Shown: piece by piece, positions 60,119 through 64,000 of the stretch | How the letters are laid out: each line of letters begins with the position of its first letter | Position numbering within the stretch: position 1 is the first letter of the stretch | Source of the DNA: Novosphingobium sp. B1 | Lineage (GTDB): Bacteria > Pseudomonadota > Alphaproteobacteria > Sphingomonadales > Sphingomonadaceae | NCBI RefSeq assembly: GCF_900176395.1 | Contig: NZ_FWXL01000007.1 | Coordinates: forward strand, 124,001-188,000 | Reading direction: 5' to 3' | DNA length: 64,000 bases | Program-made: the position numbers and the translations under genes | Notes under the pieces: model-generated | Told to the model about the DNA's origin: nothing | Seen by the model: the letters and a program-made list of their open reading frames with translations, nothing else | Database searches by the model: none

Positions 60119-61165
60119 TTACCCGCCAGCCTCGACAAGGATCAGCGTCGCAAAGAGCATCAGCGCCGCAAACGAGAACATGCTGAGGAACCAGGTCCGC
60201 AGCCATGCCCCGAACCAGCTCAGCCCGTAGGTGCCGCGCAGCTGGAGCAACATATGGATCGGCGGCACCAGTGCCAGCAGGCCCAGCCCCGGCAGAGCGA
60301 AGCGTACGCCAATCATCACCACGATCCCCAGCAGCGTCATGAAGCACAGCGAATAGGTGACGAATACCGTGTGATCGTAGAGCCCGAAGCGGCGGCTGAA
60401 CGGAAACAGCAGCCACAGGAAGGGTACCGAGATCGGGATAAGCGCCCAGCTCAGCTTGTAGCTGTAGGTCTGCACCTTGTAGAGCGCGAGGCCGGGATTG
60501 GCCTTCCACTTGGCGATTGCCTCGTTGAGCGCGGGGATATCCGACCCGTTTTCGAAATCGCTGGTGTCGATGCCCGACACGGTGATGCCGCTGGACTTCA
60601 CCTTCTCCAGCGTGGCGATGTTGTTGCGCGTTTCGGCGATGGCGGCATCGACTTTCGCGCGATCGGCAGCGGTTTCCGTCGGATCCTTCCGGTGCGCTTC
60701 CAGTTCGACGAGGTCCTTGCGCTCGCTTTGCAAGGCCGTCTCGAGCGAATTTGCCGTGGTCTTGCTGAAATCACCGCTCATCGAATTGATCGCGGTAAAC
60801 AGCAGGAACATGCAGAACAGGAACAGCGCGATGGGCGAGACATAGCTGGCGCGCCGGCCGTCGATGTATTCGCGGGTAAGCTTTCCCGGCTTCGTGATCA
60901 GCAGGGGCAGCGTGCGCCAGATCTTGCCCTCGAAGTGGAAGACGCCGTGCAGCAGGTCATGGAAGAAGGCACCCAGCGTCTTGTGGACATGCGCGGCCTG
61001 CCCGCAGGCATGGCAATGGCTGCCGACGAGCGCCGTACCGCAATTGAGGCATGCAGATTCGTGGGTATGACCACGGTCGCCGGCATACTCTCCTGCAGAG
61101 GGTTCCACCGTGCGCGCCGCAGCAAAGGCTTCCGCCATGCCGCCAAAGGTTTCCGTCCCGCTCAA
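60119..61165 (-). CDS. DUF3667 membrane protein with zinc ribbon
   Basis: A 348-residue inner-membrane protein of the DUF3667 family, function unknown. An N-terminal zinc ribbon (HTHESACLNCGTALVGSHCHACGQAAHVHKTLGAFFHDLLHGVFHFEGKIW) has four Cys. IALFLFCMFLLFTAI is a membrane segment. A charged helical region (SLETALQSERKDLVELEAHRKDPTETAADRAKVDAAIAETRNNIATLEKV) lies between the first membrane segment and a cluster of three or four near the C-terminus. It precedes the EF-hand gene and is divergent from the second M23 peptidase; 133 bp separate them. Confidence 0.87.
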   Translation of the reverse strand: MSGTETFGGMAEAFAAARTVEPSAGEYAGDRGHTHESACLNCGTALVGSHCHACGQAAHVHKTLGAFFHDLLHGVFHFEGKIWRTLPLLITKPGKLTREYIDGRRASYVSPIALFLFCMFLLFTAINSMSGDFSKTTANSLETALQSERKDLVELEAHRKDPTETAADRAKVDAAIAETRNNIATLEKVKSSGITVSGIDTSDFENGSDIPALNEAIAKWKANPGLALYKVQTYSYKLSWALIPISVPFLWLLFPFSRRFGLYDHTVFVTYSLCFMTLLGIVVMIGVRFALPGLGLLALVPPIHMLLQLRGTYGLSWFGAWLRTWFLSMFSFAALMLFATLILVEAGG

Positions 61166-61298
61166 CCCCTTGCTCCCCCTGTTCGCGCCCTGTCATAGCC
61201 TTGGCCGAACGATCCCGCCACACCCTTGAGATGGCGCGATTTCACGTAAGATTAACCTTACAGGTGCACTGCCGGAGCCAAGAGGGTACAGGACGCAC

Positions 61299-62870
61299 GT
61301 GTTCACACCGCGGGATCAGATGATGGCGCTGGCAGGCGCGGGCGGCGGCGGCTTCGGCCAGCGCACCACGCCCCTGCCGCTGCGCGCCGCACACCATGGC
61401 CCCGCGTCCACCTCCGGACCACCGCGATTTGACCGGATTGCTGAGGCGCGCAAGGCGCTTGCCAGCCATTGGTCCCGCATTGTCATTCCGGTCGAGCGCT
61501 GGTTTGCAAGAGCCGATCTGGCGCCCGACCTTGCCGAAGACATCGGCAGTGCGCGCTGGTTCCGCGGCTTTGCCACCATGCTCGGCCTTGGCGCTGCCGC
61601 TGTCCTGATGTGGCCAAGCTTCGCGCCGCTGCAAGCCGCGCCAATGACCGCCATCGACGATGCGGCGCGCGATGAATTTCGCGTCGGGGGCATCCGACCG
61701 CTCGCGCTTGGCGCAGACAGCGGTCGCCACATGAATTCGACGGCAGCCGTCGTTCCGCTGGCCGCCGCGCCGGAACGCCAGACGATCGACCTGAGCGCCA
61801 CCCTGGGCGCCGGTGACAGTTTCCCGCGGATGTTGCAGCGCGCCGGACTTGCCAGCACTGACATCGTCCGCGTGCTCGATCTCGTGGGCGGCCAGGTCAA
61901 GCCGGGGAGCATCCCCGAAGGCACGCGTTTTGCGATCCGGCTGGGTGCGCGCACAAGCCCGGCGCAGCCGCGCCCGCTTGAGCAACTGTCGTTCCGCCCA
62001 CGCTTCGATCTGGCGCTCGACATCCGGCGCAGCGGCGGCGCGCTGGCGCTGGCCGCCAATGCCATTGCCGTCGATACGCGCCCGATGCGCATCCGTGGCA
62101 TCGTTGGCGCCAGCCTCTATCGCTCGGCCCGCGCTGCCGGTGCGCCGGCCTCGGCCGTGCAGGACTACTTGCGCACCATCGATGAACACATGGCGTTCGA
62201 GGAAATCGCGCCGGGCGACGAATTCGACCTCGTTTTCGCCAATCGCCGCGCGGGCAGTGGCGAGCAGCAGGCAGGTGATCTGCTCTATGCTGGTGTCGTC
62301 CGTGCCGGAAAGCCGGTGCTGCAACTGCTGCGCTGGGGCAACGACGGCGGTTTCTATTCGCCGCAAAGCATGGCGGAAGGGTCGCAACAGACGACCGGCT
62401 TCCTCGGTGCGCCGGTCAACGGTCGCATCACCTCGAACTACGGCGCTCGCCGGCACCCGATCCTGGGCTATGTCCGCATGCACGCCGGCATCGATTTCGC
62501 CGCAAGCTGGGGCGCGCCGATCTATGCCGCGACCGATGGCCGGGTGAGTTTTGCCGGCTGGCATGGCGGGCACGGCAACTATGTCCGGCTCGATCACGGC
62601 GGCGGGATCGGCACCGGCTATGGTCACATGAGCCGCATCGCCGTGGCACCTGGCATGACCGTGCGGCGGGGCCAGGTGATCGGCTACGTCGGCTCGACCG
62701 GCCTGTCCACCGGCCCGCACCTCCACTACGAGATGTATCGCGGGGGGCAGACGGTAAACCCCATGTCGATGACGGCCATCGTCCAGCGCGCCACGGTCGA
62801 CCCGGCGCAACTTGCCGCGTTCCGCAACAAGCTGGCACAGATCACCGCCATCCCGGCAAACGCGCGCTGA
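61299..62870 (+). CDS. M23 family metallopeptidase, MepM-like
   Basis: A 523-residue peptidoglycan endopeptidase anchored near its N-terminus (FATMLGLGAAAVLMWPSFAPL, about 88-108). A LysM/OapA-like wall-binding region of about 200 residues follows (TLGAGDSFPRMLQRAGLASTDIVRVLDLVGGQVKPGSIPEGTRF…). The C-terminal LytM domain has an intact zinc site: GVRHPILGYV-type start, HAGIDFAASWGAP, RLDHGGGIGTGYGHMS and the H-x-H in STGPHLHYEMYRGG. The start is GTG at 61299 with GGA upstream. It is the second catalytic LytM enzyme of the window and is followed 40 bp later by hemB. Confidence 0.9.
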   Translation: MFTPRDQMMALAGAGGGGFGQRTTPLPLRAAHHGPASTSGPPRFDRIAEARKALASHWSRIVIPVERWFARADLAPDLAEDIGSARWFRGFATMLGLGAAAVLMWPSFAPLQAAPMTAIDDAARDEFRVGGIRPLALGADSGRHMNSTAAVVPLAAAPERQTIDLSATLGAGDSFPRMLQRAGLASTDIVRVLDLVGGQVKPGSIPEGTRFAIRLGARTSPAQPRPLEQLSFRPRFDLALDIRRSGGALALAANAIAVDTRPMRIRGIVGASLYRSARAAGAPASAVQDYLRTIDEHMAFEEIAPGDEFDLVFANRRAGSGEQQAGDLLYAGVVRAGKPVLQLLRWGNDGGFYSPQSMAEGSQQTTGFLGAPVNGRITSNYGARRHPILGYVRMHAGIDFAASWGAPIYAATDGRVSFAGWHGGHGNYVRLDHGGGIGTGYGHMSRIAVAPGMTVRRGQVIGYVGSTGLSTGPHLHYEMYRGGQTVNPMSMTAIVQRATVDPAQLAAFRNKLAQITAIPANAR

Positions 62871-62910
62871 TCATTGCGGGCAAGGCTTCGGAAGGCTAGG
62901 CCTGCTGGCC

Positions 62911-63903
62911 ATGACCAGCTATCCGATGACTCGCCTGCGCCGCACCCGTGCCACCGCCTGGAGCCGCGCCATGCACCGTGAGGTGCTCGTCACGCCGGCC
63001 GACCTGATCTGGCCGCTGTTCGTGACCGAGGGTGACGGCGTGGAGGATCCGATCCTCTCGCTGCCTGGCGTATCGCGCTGGTCGGTCGATGGCATTGTCG
63101 CTCGGGCGAAGGAAGCCGTGGCGCTCGGCATCCCGTGTCTCGCGCTGTTTCCCAACACGCAGCCCGATCGCCGCAGCGAGGACGGCAAGGAAGCGCTCAA
63201 CCCCGACAACCTGATGTGCCGCGCCATCCGCGCGATCAAGCAGGCCTGTGGCGACGATATAGGCGTGCTGACCGACGTTGCGCTCGATCCCTATACCAGC
63301 CACGGGCAGGACGGGCTGATCGACGATGCCGGCTATGTGCTCAACGACCAGACCGTCGAGGTGCTGGTTGGCCAGAGCCTGAACCAGGCCGCCGCCGGGG
63401 CCGACATCATCGCCCCGTCCGACATGATGGATGGCCGCATCGGCGCGATCCGCGAGGCGCTCGAAGGTGAGGGCCACGTCAACATCCAGATCATGTCCTA
63501 TGCCGCCAAGTACGCCTCGGCGTTCTATGGCCCGTTCCGCGATGCGGTGGGCTCGCGCGGGCTGCTCAAGGGCAACAAGAAGACCTACCAGATGGACCCG
63601 GGCAACGCCGAGGAAGCGCTGCGCGAGGTCGAGATGGATCTGGCCGAAGGCGCCGACAGCGTCATGGTCAAGCCCGGCCTGCCCTATCTCGACATCGCGG
63701 CCCGCGTAAAGGACACCTTCGGCGTGCCGGTCTTCGCCTACCAGGTCAGCGGCGAATACGCGATGATCGAGCACGCGGTAGCCGCAGGCGCTGCCGATCG
63801 CGATGCAATGGTGCTCGAGACCTTGCTGGCGTTCAAGCGCGCGGGCTGTTCGGGCGTGCTGACGTATCACGCGGCCCATGCGGCGCGCCTGATGGGCGCC
63901 TGA
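62911..63903 (+). CDS. hemB: Delta-aminolevulinic acid dehydratase (porphobilinogen synthase)
   Basis: Condenses two 5-aminolevulinate molecules to porphobilinogen in haem synthesis; 330 residues from the ATG at 62911. The two active-site lysines are in IMSYAAKYASAFYGPFRDA and GADSVMVKPGLPYLDI. Zinc enzymes carry a three-Cys signature at the segment here reading DVALDPYTSHGQDGLIDDAGYVLND. The Asp/Ala residues there mark the Mg/monovalent-cation-dependent type found in many alphaproteobacteria. The frame is open upstream to 62812 inside the M23 gene, so the ATG at 62911 is chosen. It probably shares transcription with the partial GNAT gene seven bases downstream. Confidence 0.96.
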   Translation: MTSYPMTRLRRTRATAWSRAMHREVLVTPADLIWPLFVTEGDGVEDPILSLPGVSRWSVDGIVARAKEAVALGIPCLALFPNTQPDRRSEDGKEALNPDNLMCRAIRAIKQACGDDIGVLTDVALDPYTSHGQDGLIDDAGYVLNDQTVEVLVGQSLNQAAAGADIIAPSDMMDGRIGAIREALEGEGHVNIQIMSYAAKYASAFYGPFRDAVGSRGLLKGNKKTYQMDPGNAEEALREVEMDLAEGADSVMVKPGLPYLDIAARVKDTFGVPVFAYQVSGEYAMIEHAVAAGAADRDAMVLETLLAFKRAGCSGVLTYHAAHAARLMGA

Positions 63904-63910
63904 TCGCCAC

Positions 63911-64000
63911 GTGACATTCCGCCTGGAAACGCAGCGCCTTGCCTTGCGCGAGTGGCGCGATGCCGACGCGGCTCCGTTTCATGCAATGTGCAACGACCCG
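63911..64000 (+). CDS. GNAT acetyltransferase, 3' end cut by the window edge
   Basis: The first 30 codons from a GTG at 63911 (…FRLETQRLALREWRDADAAPFHAMCNDP) match the start of RimJ/RimL-type GNAT acetyltransferases (LETERLxLRxWRxxDAxxF). It continues beyond the window. It follows hemB by seven bases and is probably in the same operon. Substrate unknown. Confidence 0.75.
   Translation, partial: MTFRLETQRLALREWRDADAAPFHAMCNDP

Noticed and set aside
61242..62810. 522-codon open frame antisense to the M23 peptidase
   Set aside because: Arg/Ala/His-rich antisense shadow of a gene with an intact catalytic site.

Overview
The window is GC-rich, densely packed chromosome from an alphaproteobacterium, most likely a sphingomonad close to Novosphingobium. 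This is inferred from gene content and protein style: SciP (DUF1153), TrcR (DUF1013), UPF0262, DUF1192 and DUF6489 proteins, a Mg-type HemB, and a proA-nadD-rsfS-rlmH-envC-ctpA run. No database search was possible. I see no tRNA, rRNA, CRISPR array, insertion sequence or prophage. This is core chromosome, not an accessory island.

Layout. 1-4.8 kb: a truncated DUF815 ATPase, a sorbosone/glucose-dehydrogenase-like protein, free methionine-R-sulfoxide reductase, a glycine-zipper envelope protein and an acyl-CoA dehydrogenase. 4.9-10.8 kb (minus strand): DUF6489, mnmE, mnmG, rsmG, parA, parB, sprinkled with parS sites. Five parS-like 16-mers lie between 3517 and 10560, which marks the chromosome segregation centre and suggests oriC is not far away. 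10.9-19 kb: dienelactone hydrolase, NTF2-like protein, rpoZ, dnaB, diguanylate cyclase, UPF0262, GH25-like protein, cdd, dcd and a saccharopine-dehydrogenase-like reductase. 19-25.8 kb: divergent globin/Rrf2 pair, a lipoprotein, PfkB kinase, OmpA-like protein, orphan histidine kinase and MATE transporter. 25.8-29.7 kb: groESL behind a CIRCE operator, then a hybrid histidine kinase. 29.7-36 kb (minus): a coupled operon of HlyD adaptor, RND pump, DUF445 and GNAT.

36.3-46 kb: sciP, mnmA, a serine hydrolase, PhzF-like isomerase, CDF transporter, pdxH, a DnaJ-class co-chaperone, BrkB-family protein and fabI. 46-52.8 kb (minus): proA-nadD-rsfS-rlmH-envC-ctpA-dsbB-coq7. 53-64 kb: an M23 peptidase next to a bactofilin, trcR, quinone oxidoreductase, clpA, an EF-hand lipoprotein, DUF3667, a second M23 peptidase, hemB and the start of a GNAT gene.

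Themes. Several genes serve the cell cycle and envelope growth: ParAB-parS, SciP, TrcR, bactofilin, three LytM-fold proteins, CtpA and DnaB. The most striking unexplained signals are the parS cluster and a knot of six GANTC (CcrM methylation) sites within 102 bp between proA and the M23/bactofilin genes. A nested dyad between parB and the acyl-CoA dehydrogenase gene, and the translationally coupled RND-DUF445-GNAT operon, also deserve attention. No clearly novel multi-gene system is evident.
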